The position numbers and the translations under genes were made by a program. DNA of 46,411 nt from DASUTB01 sp036374835 (GTDB lineage Bacteria > Actinomycetota > Actinomycetes > Jiangellales > Jiangellaceae): contig DASUTB010000024.1 of assembly GCA_036374835.1 (NCBI GenBank), forward strand, positions 1 through 46,411. The letters are read 5' to 3'. Below, in pieces: positions 6,695 through 15,043 of this stretch; the stretch's first letter is position 1; each line of letters begins with the position of its first letter. The notes under the pieces are model-generated. The model was not told the DNA's origin. It worked only from the letters and a program-made list of their open reading frames with translations, and searched no databases.

Positions 6695-9451
6695 TCAGCG
6701 TATTCGGGACCGTGTGTCAAGGTGGCGTCGAGCAGCGCTGATCGCCATCCGCGCATGTTCCTTCGCACCGACCTGGGCTACGAGCGTCGCGCGAGGGATT
6801 TCCAGAGCGTACGGAATGCCGGACGGTAGCGCATCGAGGATTCCGTGCACGTCGATGCCGCCCTCGCCGGGAGGCAGGCGCTCAAATCGGGCGGTGTGAA
6901 TGATCTCTTCGGTGGTAGAAGGAATCTCTCCTGGGGCATCGCACACGTGCGCGAAGTGGAACCACGTGTCGGGTAGCCCACGCAGTTCTTCGATGCTCGA
7001 ATCCGAGCGGGCGAAGTGCAGCAGGTCGACCAGGATTCCGGCATTGGGCTGGTCGGCCTCTCGCAGTACGCGGACGGCCTCGGCTAGGTTTCTTGTCTCG
7101 GTCCAGGACGGGAACTCGAGTTCGAGGCTCAGGCCGAGCGGCCTGGCCAGCTCGCACAGCTCGGCGAAGTGGTCGGTCTTGCGCGCGAAGTCGGAGTCGG
7201 GCAGCTGGGTGATCACGTGGCGTGCGCCGAGTTCGGCGCCGGCCTCGAGGAAACGCAGGTAGTCCCGGGGATTCTCGGTGGAGGAGATCCGCGCCAGCTC
7301 GACGTCGAGGACCTCGACGCCGGTTGCGGCCAGGTGGGTCTTCGTGGCTCGCATGAGCGCCGGGTCCGAGGCCAACGGATAGTGTGGCTCCTCCGGCGTT
7401 ACCTTGGTCATCCGCAGTCCCACATATCGGTAGCCGGTCGCCGCCGCGGCATCTACGAGCTCTGGCGGAGACAGGCTCAGCGCCGTCAGATGTGCCAGTG
7501 AATAGTCGTGGCGGTGGTCCCCGTGCGATTCCGGCTGAGGGTCCTTCAGCGTGAGTAGTCGCTGGCGGCGGTGCGCTGCCATGCGCAGGGGTGTGCTTGC
7601 CGGGGCTCCATAGCCGGCGTACCGGTCGATTCGTTGCACGACCTCGAAGAACACCCGCGAGCCGACTATTTCGGTAAAGAAGTGCAGGTACTCACCGTGA
7701 TCGTCACTGTCGTAGAGAATCGAGTTCTCCCGGACCGCGGCAAAAAGATCGGGCGGGAGATCCAGGCGGGATTCGAGGTCGTCATAGTAGTTCGCCGGAA
7801 TCGTCAGCAGCGGTCCGCCGTTGACACGCAGTGCTCTCGCGCAGGCGACCGCGTCGTCGGTTGCGAAGGCGACGTGCTGTGGGCTCGAGACCGCGGGTGC
7901 CCAGTCGCCGTGCCGCAGCGGCGAAGTGCTCAACGTGATCCGCACGTGATCGCCGGGATCTGCTGCTGACCAGGTGCGGATCAGGCCGAACGGTGCGGTG
8001 AACTCCGTGGTTCCACCCGGCCGCAGCCCGAGCACGGAGCGATAGAACAGTGCGGCCTGGTCGAAGTCGTCGATCGACTCGGTCAGCGACACGTGATCGG
8101 TGTTGCGCAGTAGCCCGGTCTGGTCGTGGGGCATCCCCGTGGGAGCGAAGTCATCCAGCCAGGTCCCGGCGCCACTGTTCGGGCAGAAGAAGACCGCGGC
8201 TCCGTCCGGAGCGGCGACCGAATTCAGGTCCGCCTCGTCGTGTCCGCGAATGCGGGGAAGTATCGGGGCCATGAGCCGTTGCGCCCTTCGAGCGGACCCG
8301 GCCGGGTCCGTACTCTCCACACCTATGGCGCAGATCGCAGCGGTAGTGCGGTCGACCGAGCGCTGTGGTGCGAAGTTGAGCAGGATCCGGGCATCGCCCT
8401 GCTGCCACAGCTGTACCGGCTTGGAACGATGCTGCCCGGAGTGGGAGAAGCCGAGCTGGCGGAGCGTCTTCGCCACGAGTGGGCCGGAGACGTCGTCGAC
8501 TGCGAGTTCGGTGAAGGCGAACCCGTTCAGCCGTGGCGCCGGAGGCAACGGTGCGGTGGGCGGCGGCATCTGGACCGGTGCCGTGCCGTGCGCACGGACG
8601 GACTCGGCCAGGGTGAGCATCGAGCGCTTCGCGTCGATCGCGGCATGCCGCGGGTCCGCCTGCCGGTAGACGTCGTTGAATACCTCAAGGGCGAACGGGC
8701 CGCAATAGCCGGTGGCAAGAATGTGACTGACAAAGCCGATCAGATCGAGCGAGCCCTGGCCTGGGAACATTCGATGATGCAGGCTCCATTCGCGCACATC
8801 CCAACTGGGTTGTGGCGCATCGGCGAGCTGTACGTGGAAGATCTTGTCGCCGGGCATTGGCCGGACATGGGCTGGATCACGGGTGTGGGAAAGGGCATGG
8901 AAGCTGTCGAGGCACATTCCGAGCGCTCGGTGGTCCGCCCGTTGAACGATGCGCCACGCATGCTCGTGGCTCGCGACGCGGCCCCACGGCACCGCTTCGT
9001 ACGCGATCTGCAAGCCGTGCCGTTCGGCGCTGCCGGCAAGCTCGTGCAACTGCTCGGCCGCCAGGTCGTCGTCGTCAACACCCTCCGGTGACCTCGACGA
9101 GCACGCCAGCATGACCGCGGCACCCAGTTGTTCGAGCAGGTCGAACTTGCGCTCGGCGCGGCGACGGGTGGCTTGGAACAGCGCAGGCGGGACGGCCTCG
9201 ACGTGCAGCGGCTGATACGCGACGATCGACAGTCCCAGCCCGGCGGCCTCGTGTCCTATCTGCCGTGCCGACAAGGTGGACATGACCAGGTCGTTCTCGA
9301 GAATCTCGACCCCGTGGAAACCGGCTTCGGCCGCGGCCTGCAGCTTGTCCTCGAGCGTCCCGGACAGGCACACGGTGGAAATGGCGAGCCGGGGGCAGCC
9401 GGCAGGAGCGGGTCCCGGAATGGACGCAGATTCATTTACCGCGGTTGGCAT
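6695..9451 (-). CDS. Three-domain 3-dehydroshikimate dehydratase-like protein (TIM barrel + VOC/HPPD-like + second TIM barrel)
   Basis: 918 aa. Residues ~20-290 are a sugar-phosphate-isomerase-type TIM barrel closely resembling QuiC1/QsuB dehydroshikimate dehydratases, with metal ligands E152, D182, Q208 and E256 in the expected contexts (AYEAVPWGR, CLDSFHALS, HVQLADAP, ALEVFND). Residues ~305-630 are a 4-hydroxyphenylpyruvate-dioxygenase-like double VOC region with H453, H526 and E603, the usual iron triad. Residues ~650-918 form another TIM barrel (E777/E779, D809, H835, E884), which two-domain QuiC1 (about 630 aa) lacks. Predicted reaction of the first domain: 3-dehydroshikimate to protocatechuate in quinate/shikimate breakdown. 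The ATG at 9451 has GAAAGG upstream. The AACGTACTAG element at 9491, shared with the shikimate dehydrogenase promoter, suggests TetR control. Confidence 0.85.
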   Translation of the reverse strand: MPTAVNESASIPGPAPAGCPRLAISTVCLSGTLEDKLQAAAEAGFHGVEILENDLVMSTLSARQIGHEAAGLGLSIVAYQPLHVEAVPPALFQATRRRAERKFDLLEQLGAAVMLACSSRSPEGVDDDDLAAEQLHELAGSAERHGLQIAYEAVPWGRVASHEHAWRIVQRADHRALGMCLDSFHALSHTRDPAHVRPMPGDKIFHVQLADAPQPSWDVREWSLHHRMFPGQGSLDLIGFVSHILATGYCGPFALEVFNDVYRQADPRHAAIDAKRSMLTLAESVRAHGTAPVQMPPPTAPLPPAPRLNGFAFTELAVDDVSGPLVAKTLRQLGFSHSGQHRSKPVQLWQQGDARILLNFAPQRSVDRTTAAICAIGVESTDPAGSARRAQRLMAPILPRIRGHDEADLNSVAAPDGAAVFFCPNSGAGTWLDDFAPTGMPHDQTGLLRNTDHVSLTESIDDFDQAALFYRSVLGLRPGGTTEFTAPFGLIRTWSAADPGDHVRITLSTSPLRHGDWAPAVSSPQHVAFATDDAVACARALRVNGGPLLTIPANYYDDLESRLDLPPDLFAAVRENSILYDSDDHGEYLHFFTEIVGSRVFFEVVQRIDRYAGYGAPASTPLRMAAHRRQRLLTLKDPQPESHGDHRHDYSLAHLTALSLSPPELVDAAAATGYRYVGLRMTKVTPEEPHYPLASDPALMRATKTHLAATGVEVLDVELARISSTENPRDYLRFLEAGAELGARHVITQLPDSDFARKTDHFAELCELARPLGLSLELEFPSWTETRNLAEAVRVLREADQPNAGILVDLLHFARSDSSIEELRGLPDTWFHFAHVCDAPGEIPSTTEEIIHTARFERLPPGEGGIDVHGILDALPSGIPYALEIPRATLVAQVGAKEHARMAISAARRHLDTRSRIR

Positions 9452-9490
9452 GGCCTGCCTGCCTTTCAGCGTTCCCTAGCCGTCGGTATT

Positions 9491-9510
9491 AACGTACTAG
9501 ATAGTTAATT
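9491..9510. promoter_or_regulatory. Putative TetR operator upstream of the three-domain dehydratase
   Basis: AACGTACTAGATAGTTAATT, 40 bp before the dehydratase start, matches 16 of 20 positions of the element at 23283-23302 between the TetR and shikimate dehydrogenase genes. One half-site (GTACTA) is intact; the other is degenerate (TAGTTA instead of TAGTAC). Reader assigned by inference from the TetR-adjacent copy. Confidence 0.55.
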
Positions 9511-9590
9511 GTGTGCAAATCCCAACTGCCGGAATTCAGCCTGCGGCAATACGTTCGCCGCATCTTTGCAATCTGCCGGTTACGAGGGTC

Positions 9591-9619
9591 TTGACCGGCT
9601 CGTGCACCGCCGTTATGGT
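9591..9619 (+). promoter_or_regulatory. Sigma-70-type promoter of the ThuA/PQQ dehydrogenase operon
   Basis: TTGACC (9591-9596) and TATGGT (9614-9619) are separated by exactly 17 bp, directed to the gene at 9704. The putative IclR operator begins 2 bp after the -10 box, over the expected transcription start. Confidence 0.6.
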
Positions 9620-9621
9620 CT

Positions 9622-9654
9622 GTCTAGTGGTTCAACTGGTCCGTTATACGGACC
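9622..9654. promoter_or_regulatory. Putative IclR operator, copy A
   Basis: A perfect 17-bp palindrome GGTCCGTTATACGGACC at 9638-9654, preceded by a conserved 16-bp flank GTCTAGTGGTTCAACT (9622-9637). Flank and palindrome recur, with few changes and in inverted order, at 21078-21110 and 24296-24327. The flank adds a third half-site (GGTTC against GGTCC). Position over the start of transcription fits repression of the ThuA/PQQ operon; it could also act on the divergent dehydratase. Confidence 0.65.
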
Positions 9655-9703
9655 AGCCATCAACCGGTGAGCCATTCGTGTGCTCGCTAGGAGGGAGAAG
9701 GCC

Positions 9704-10822
9704 ATGGCTAACAAACGTCCAGGAAGGATCGGGCGCCGTACGTTCTTGGCGGGCGCAGGCGCGTCCGTGGCGACTGCTGGTGTTCTCGGGACTCAGGCCG
9801 CATCGGCCGCGCCGGCCGCGTCCGGAAACGCGCCGTTCGGCGTGCCGCCCGGGCAGAACAAGAATTACGACCCGACCTACGGCGTCTACCGTGGTACGGA
9901 TCCAGACATCTACAACGACTGGGGCACCGAGCGTGACGACAAGGTCCTGGTCTATTCCCGTACAGCGGGGCCGCGGCATGGGCACCTGGGGCGCAGGGCG
10001 ATCCTCGATCCGGACCACTCGAGTAACGCGGGGCTTGATCTCGACCGTCCATACGTGATCACGCACGACCACACCGACCCGTCGGTGTGGCCGCTTCCGC
10101 TGACCGACGACAACGTGTCGCAGAACGAGCTGGTCAGGATGCTCAGTGCCGAGGGCATCGAGGTCCACATCACCGAGGACGTGCGGGCGCTCCAGCGGCT
10201 GTCGGCCAGCTACAAGGCCGTCATCTTCAACAGTCCGACGCGTGACACGCTGTGGGACCATGCCGCTGGCGCCGAGGGTGGAACCCGCCTCGACCGCGCG
10301 CGAGAGGGACTCAGGAAGTACATCCAGGGCGGCGGCGGTTTCGTCGGCATCCACAACGCGCACGGCACCGAGTACAACGGCTGGAACTGGTACGAGGGGC
10401 TGCTCGGCAACTCTAACTACTACAGCCACGGCGCGAACCAGGACGGCGACGTCGTCATCGTCAACGACCGCGATGTGTCCACCAAGGATCTTCCGGCACG
10501 TTGGGGATTCCGTGACGAGTGGTACAACCTCATCCCGTTCCCGACCAACGTGAACTTCCTTGCAGTCGTGGACGAGAGCACGCTTCCCGAAGGCCCGGGG
10601 CGCCCGGGCGGCCACCCGGGGCACGGTGACTTCCACCCCATCTCGTGGTGCCAGTACTACGACGGTGGCCGTTCCTGGGTCACGACCCTCGGGCACAGCT
10701 CGGATGCGTACCGCGAAGGCACGGACTTCCCGGGAGCAGCCGAGTTCCAGAACCACCTCGTTCACGGCATCAAGTCCGCGATGGGTCTCGAACCATTCTG
10801 CACGCCTGCCATTGGCAGCTAG
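9704..10822 (+). CDS. Tat-exported ThuA-like domain protein
   Basis: 372 aa. The N-terminus has a twin-arginine signal: GRRTFLAGAGASVATAGVLG and a cleavage region AASAAPAAS. The mature part matches the ThuA (trehalose-utilisation, class I glutamine amidotransferase-like) fold: a KVLVYSRTAGPRHG opening strand, YKAVIFNSPT, YIQGGGGFVGIHNAH, then a late SWCQYYDGGRSWVTTLGHSSDAY. ThuA-fold proteins are mostly of unknown activity and often accompany exported sugar dehydrogenases. The start is ATG 9704, with AGGAGGGAG upstream; a GTG at 9680 would place that site inside the gene. It is followed by the PQQ dehydrogenase gene (108 bp, hairpin between), so both exported proteins probably belong to one operon under the promoter at 9591. 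Confidence 0.82.
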   Translation: MANKRPGRIGRRTFLAGAGASVATAGVLGTQAASAAPAASGNAPFGVPPGQNKNYDPTYGVYRGTDPDIYNDWGTERDDKVLVYSRTAGPRHGHLGRRAILDPDHSSNAGLDLDRPYVITHDHTDPSVWPLPLTDDNVSQNELVRMLSAEGIEVHITEDVRALQRLSASYKAVIFNSPTRDTLWDHAAGAEGGTRLDRAREGLRKYIQGGGGFVGIHNAHGTEYNGWNWYEGLLGNSNYYSHGANQDGDVVIVNDRDVSTKDLPARWGFRDEWYNLIPFPTNVNFLAVVDESTLPEGPGRPGGHPGHGDFHPISWCQYYDGGRSWVTTLGHSSDAYREGTDFPGAAEFQNHLVHGIKSAMGLEPFCTPAIGS

Positions 10823-10854
10823 CTTCCGACGGCACGCGAGTTCCCCGAATAAGC

Positions 10855-10882
10855 GGTCCCCGGCAGTGAGGTGCCGGGGACC
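10855..10882 (+). terminator. Hairpin between ThuA-like and PQQ dehydrogenase genes
   Basis: GGTCCCCGGCA (10855-10865) and TGCCGGGGACC (10872-10882) form an 11-bp perfect stem with a 6-nt loop; no T tract follows. It could be a partial terminator or an mRNA-stabilising hairpin setting different levels for the two genes. Confidence 0.5.
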
Positions 10883-10930
10883 GGGGGGCCCTGTTCCCAT
10901 TGGCTTTCACATCGCTGGGAGGGCGAAATC

Positions 10931-13642
10931 ATGAAAGCACAACCATTCACGTCAATCCTGCTCGGGGTTGTCGTCTCCTTGGGTTCGCTAACGGCGGTTG
11001 CCGCAAGTCAGGCCGAAACCGGTGCTGAAGCGACGGAATCCGGGCTGACTGACTCCGGCCTCGACGCGTGTTGCGACCCGACCGGGGCCGACATGCCAAC
11101 CGTCGGTGGCAACTTGGGCAATCAGCACTACTCGGCGCTGACGCAGATTAACAAGGGCAACCTCCGCAAGCTCGGGCCGGCGTGGCGCACCCATGTCTCG
11201 GCCGTCGAGCCTGCGACCGACGACACCGGTCAGCAGACGACGCCCATCGTGGCCGACGGAGTCATCTACCTCGACACACCCAACGGTGAGGTGATCGCGG
11301 TCGATGGCGAGACTGGTGACGCCGACTGGAAGTGGGCGCCGGATGACTTCGACACCGAAGGCAGGCGGCGCGGCGTCTCGGTCGGAGACGGCAAGGTATA
11401 CACGCTCGCCGATGGCGACCGGGTCGTCGCTCTCGACAAGGACACCGGCGAAGAGGTCTGGGTGGCCCAGCCGGAGGACGAGGCCGGCCTGGATCTGGGC
11501 AGGATCGACCGGGTCGCGACCGTCTATGCCGACGGTGTGGTCTACGCCCACGCCGCCAACGGCGACCGTGCCGCGGTCGTCGCTTTGAACTCGAGCGACG
11601 GCGGCTACATCTGGCACTTCTTCGGTGGCCCGGATCGCGGCACCGTTTTCACCGACGTCAACGGCGACTCCGTCGACGCCGGCGCCACCTGGGGTCCGGT
11701 GCTGCCGGACGGCACCGAGTGCAACCTCGAAGGCGGAGCGACGCCGTGGATGCACGGCTCGGTCGACCCCGAGCTCGGTATGTACTACATGACCTTCGGC
11801 AACGCGCGCAGCTGCAACAGCTCGCAGGACGGCTCGCTACGACCGGGTGACAACTTGTTCTCCAGCACGATGGTGGCGGTCGATATGAAGACCGGTGAGT
11901 ACAAGTGGCACTACCAGTCGATCCGGCACGATGTCTGGGACATGGACAACGTCCACCCGCCGACGCTGGCCGACATCGAGGTCGACGGCGAGGAGCGCAA
12001 GGTGGTCTTCTACGGCAGCAAGTCCGGGCACCAGTTCGTGCTCGACCGGACCAACGGCCGGCCCGTGCTCCCGGTCGTCGACAAGCCGATGATCCAGGAC
12101 TCGCGTCAGAACCACGCGGAGACCCAGCCGTTCCCGGAGAAGCGGCTGCTGCCCGAGTGCCTGGTTTGGGAGAAGCTCGGCACCGACAACATTCCTGGTG
12201 ATCCCTGGCGCGGCGTGCCGAACTACAACGGCTACCAGCCCGACGAGGACGGCAACCTGGTATTCAACCCGGACAGCTACGTCGCGGCGGACGAGCCGTT
12301 CCTGACCTATCCGGACGGGTATCCCTCGGATCACCGGATGGGCTGTATGTACGACCCGCAGTGGGATCTGCCGATCCTGTCGACCACCAGCCAGAACGGT
12401 GGCGGCGACTGGTCGAACAACTCGTACAGCCACAAGACGAACCTGGTGTACTTCCCGTACGGCACCAACCCGGTGGCGCACTGGAACGGTGCTCGGGCCA
12501 ACGGCCAGCGGGCGATCGGTCAGTACCAGACGGGCGGCATCCTGGCCTGGGACGCCTCCACCGGCGACGTGGTGTGGCAGAACCACCTGGGCACGGACAT
12601 GTCGCACGGCCAGGGGCCGCTGACGACGGCGAGCAACCTTCTGTTCGTCGGGCAGATCGACGGTAACCTCCTGGCACTGGACGCACGCACGGGCAAGGAG
12701 CTGTGGCGCTTCCAGACCGGATCCGGCATCGCCGGAGCACCGATCACCTACGAGATCGACGGCGAGCAGTACGTCGCGGTGTTCGCGGCCGGCGCCACCA
12801 ACCCGTACGGCCGCTCGGTGACGCAGGGCGATTCGCTGTGGGCATTCAAGCTGGGCGGCGACTACACGACCGATTCGGGTAGCCAAGAGGGGCCGGACAC
12901 GGCTCCGCTGTCGATCCGCCGTCCGGTTCAGGGTGGTCCGGTCGACGGTGAAGACGTGGACAACACGGTCTACCTGGCCCGCGGCGATCGCGACGCCGAC
13001 GAGGACGGTGAGCAGGACGACACGGCACAGAACGCCATGCAGCCGACACACATGCGGGTGCCGGTGGGGACGACCGTGACGTTCCTGAACCCGGGTAAAG
13101 AAACATTCGCGACGTTCCCAAATGAGCTGCCGCACTGCGCGACGCAGTTCTTCGAGGGGTTGTTCAATCCCAAGCTGAACCCAGGGGAGAGCTTCGAGTA
13201 CACCTTCGACCGTGCCGGTGAGTACTTCTTCAATGACTGCACCGACCCGCGGCCAGTGGGCAAGATCGAGGTCTACCTGGAGCCGGAGGATCTGCCAGGT
13301 GCGCTTGACTTCGGGCCAGATGACCGGCTGTATCTCGGCTCGCGGACCGGCAACTTCACCGGAGTGCACGGCTTGGTCAAGGCGACGTTCGACGTCCCGG
13401 ACGGCCACAAGCTGGACCGGGACAGCGACGTCGTGCTGCAGACGCCACTGTCGCAGTCGCCGGTCGAGGCTGCGTACAGCGTCGAAGCCTTCGGCAAGGT
13501 GTACGCGTTCTTCGGTAAGGCCGACCTCGACAACAACGTGCCCGAAGGAGACGCCGTGCCGTTGACGCTGGTGGCGAACTTCCTGCACAACGGGGAGCAG
13601 AAGCAGTTCACGTCGACGGCGACGCCGGACATCATCAAGTAG
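10931..13642 (+). CDS. Exported PQQ-dependent dehydrogenase with C-terminal cupredoxin-like domain
   Basis: 903 aa from ATG 10931 (GGGAGGG upstream). Residues 1-25 are a Sec-type signal peptide. Residues ~50-645 are a quinoprotein beta-propeller of the alcohol/glucose dehydrogenase class: repeated W-blocks (GEEVWVAQ, GEYKWHYQS, GDVVWQNH, GKELWRFQTGSGIAG), an HDVWDMD block (333-339) typical of the active-site region, and KSGHQFVLDR. Residues ~700-783 resemble a cupredoxin (VPVGTTVTFLNPGKETFATF, AGEYFFNDC), with H735 and C770, but the usual His and Met after the Cys are missing. Residues 790-903 are an extra beta region. A vicinal CC is at 47-48, not at the usual place. Substrate is unknown; an exported alcohol or polyol is likely. 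No pqq synthesis gene is visible here. Confidence 0.85.
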   Translation: MKAQPFTSILLGVVVSLGSLTAVAASQAETGAEATESGLTDSGLDACCDPTGADMPTVGGNLGNQHYSALTQINKGNLRKLGPAWRTHVSAVEPATDDTGQQTTPIVADGVIYLDTPNGEVIAVDGETGDADWKWAPDDFDTEGRRRGVSVGDGKVYTLADGDRVVALDKDTGEEVWVAQPEDEAGLDLGRIDRVATVYADGVVYAHAANGDRAAVVALNSSDGGYIWHFFGGPDRGTVFTDVNGDSVDAGATWGPVLPDGTECNLEGGATPWMHGSVDPELGMYYMTFGNARSCNSSQDGSLRPGDNLFSSTMVAVDMKTGEYKWHYQSIRHDVWDMDNVHPPTLADIEVDGEERKVVFYGSKSGHQFVLDRTNGRPVLPVVDKPMIQDSRQNHAETQPFPEKRLLPECLVWEKLGTDNIPGDPWRGVPNYNGYQPDEDGNLVFNPDSYVAADEPFLTYPDGYPSDHRMGCMYDPQWDLPILSTTSQNGGGDWSNNSYSHKTNLVYFPYGTNPVAHWNGARANGQRAIGQYQTGGILAWDASTGDVVWQNHLGTDMSHGQGPLTTASNLLFVGQIDGNLLALDARTGKELWRFQTGSGIAGAPITYEIDGEQYVAVFAAGATNPYGRSVTQGDSLWAFKLGGDYTTDSGSQEGPDTAPLSIRRPVQGGPVDGEDVDNTVYLARGDRDADEDGEQDDTAQNAMQPTHMRVPVGTTVTFLNPGKETFATFPNELPHCATQFFEGLFNPKLNPGESFEYTFDRAGEYFFNDCTDPRPVGKIEVYLEPEDLPGALDFGPDDRLYLGSRTGNFTGVHGLVKATFDVPDGHKLDRDSDVVLQTPLSQSPVEAAYSVEAFGKVYAFFGKADLDNNVPEGDAVPLTLVANFLHNGEQKQFTSTATPDIIK

Positions 13643-13657
13643 AACCGAATCGGCCGA

Positions 13658-13695
13658 GCCCGGCCGGAGGCAGCCGCTGCTGTCTCCGGCCGGGC
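13658..13695. terminator. Bidirectional terminator hairpin, PQQ dehydrogenase / AEC transporter
   Basis: A 12-bp perfect stem (GCCCGGCCGGAG at 13658-13669, CTCCGGCCGGGC at 13684-13695) with an inner GCAGC/GCTGC stem, between two convergent genes. No long T tract. Confidence 0.65.
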
Positions 13696-13749
13696 CGGCG
13701 TCGTTGGACTGGCCGGGTCTTCGGGCATCTCGCGCGCAGGCAGTCCAAG

Positions 13750-14676
13750 CTAGCCGGCGAGCAGCGCGGCGAGCACCACCAGGACGGCCGCAGAGGCAAT
13801 CGTGCTGATGAGGACGGCATCCCGGGCGAAGTCGAGCAGCCGTCCATAGCGCACCGCGAACACATAGACATGCTGCGCTGTCGGTAGCGCGGCGATGACG
13901 GTGACCGCGAAGAGTGCGGTGTCGTCGAGGCCGAACAGGAGCCGTCCGATGAGGAACGCGATGACCGGTTGTAGCAACGTCTTGAGCGACAGCGCGAGGG
14001 CGAGCGGCTTGTCGACCATGTGCAGGCCTGGGGTTGGCGCGTTGTGTAGGGACATGCCGAACGACATCAGCGCCAGGGGCACCGCGATGCCGGCGACAAG
14101 GTCGACCGGTTCCATCACCGGCCCGGGTATCGGAATGCCGAAAGCCGCCACAATCAGGCCGCCTACCGTCGCCAGAAGGATCGGGTTCAGCAGTGGTTGG
14201 ACGACCATCCTGCTACGTGTGCGTCGGAGCTGTGCCGAAGACTGATCGAGAACGGTGAGTGCCAGTGGTGTGATCAATATCTGCTGGAACAGGAGCAACG
14301 GCGCGACAAGCGAGATGTCCTCCAGCACATAGATCGCGACGGGGATTCCGATGTTTCCCGCGTTGGCGTAGCACGCAGCGAGCGCGCCGATCGTTGTGTC
14401 GGCCGGATCCCATCTCCAGCGCGTGACCGCGACCACGGTGAAGGCGACGCCAACGAGCACCGTGCTGATGCCGACGACTAGCAGGCTGACCGACCATACG
14501 GCGCCGACGTCCGCATCGGACAGTGTCGCGAACAGCAGCGCCGGTGTGCCGACGAAGAACACGACCCGCGCGGTGACTTCGCGGGCGTTCAGGCCGAGGA
14601 CTCCGGTGCGAGCAGCCACATATCCGATGACGATGATCGACGCGATTACGCCGTACCCGGTGATCACGCCCAACAT
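13750..14676 (-). CDS. AEC (auxin efflux carrier-like) family transporter
   Basis: 308 aa, about ten hydrophobic segments in two five-helix halves. Family features: ARVVFFVGTPALLFATL in the first half, the central YANAGNIGIPVAIYVL motif, and the C-terminal ALPTAQHVYVFAVRYG block. AEC carriers export or exchange organic acids such as malate, malonate or auxin-like acids. It is convergent with the PQQ dehydrogenase and has no operon partner; a link to the acid-using enzymes in the window is possible but not shown. The substrate cannot be read from sequence. Confidence 0.85.
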   Translation of the reverse strand: MLGVITGYGVIASIIVIGYVAARTGVLGLNAREVTARVVFFVGTPALLFATLSDADVGAVWSVSLLVVGISTVLVGVAFTVVAVTRWRWDPADTTIGALAACYANAGNIGIPVAIYVLEDISLVAPLLLFQQILITPLALTVLDQSSAQLRRTRSRMVVQPLLNPILLATVGGLIVAAFGIPIPGPVMEPVDLVAGIAVPLALMSFGMSLHNAPTPGLHMVDKPLALALSLKTLLQPVIAFLIGRLLFGLDDTALFAVTVIAALPTAQHVYVFAVRYGRLLDFARDAVLISTIASAAVLVVLAALLAG

Positions 14677-14728
14677 ATGGTCCAGCCTTCCGCGCGGTCG
14701 ATCGCGGGCGACTGCGCGGCGCTGCGAC

Positions 14729-14902
14729 CTAGCCCATCCAGGTAACGTACCAGTTCGTACACACGGCGATGCATGCGCCCTCCTCGCGGCGCAGTCCCTT
14801 CACCCGGCGGTTTCCGCCGTAGGCGGGCAGGCCTGCTTGATCCGGAGTGATGCGGGCTCGCCGGGAGGTGAGAAACTCCCGGATCTCGGCGCGATGGTCC
14901 AT
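14729..14902 (-). pseudogene. Remnant of XRE/MmyB-type transcriptional regulator
   Basis: The frame from ATG 14902 reads MDHRAEIREFLTSRRARITP and then DQAGLPAYGGNRRVKGLRREE, the conserved opening of actinobacterial XRE regulators whose next block is normally VALLAGVSxxYYxRLERG. Here it degenerates (GACIAVCTNWYVTWMG) and stops at 14729 after 57 residues, with signs of a lost codon and a one-base frameshift around TACGTTACC; about 200 residues, including the ligand-binding half, are absent. It is divergent from the aldo/keto reductase, a usual partner of this regulator class. A few upstream codons to 14929 are also open. Probably non-functional. The rest of the 366-bp gap between 14677 and 15043 shows nothing but the reductase promoter region. 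Confidence 0.75.
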
Positions 14903-15043
14903 AATCACCACCCTATGCAGCGGTGGCACTACGAAAGGGGGACTGTCATTACCTGGAAAGATAGGAGCTCCCTCGCCGACGTCGATACGGTTTTCATAGT
15001 CGTGTCACCAGTGCGTCGGACCACCTGAGGCGAAGGAGAACAC

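Noticed and set aside
11837..13588. 583-codon open frame on the minus strand opposite the PQQ dehydrogenase
   Set aside because: Its product is Arg/Val/His-rich with no recognisable motif, while the plus frame has a signal peptide and quinoprotein blocks; it is a codon-bias shadow.
14677..15043. Extra gene in the 366-bp gap before the aldo/keto reductase
   Set aside because: Only the XRE relic and the reductase promoter region are visible.
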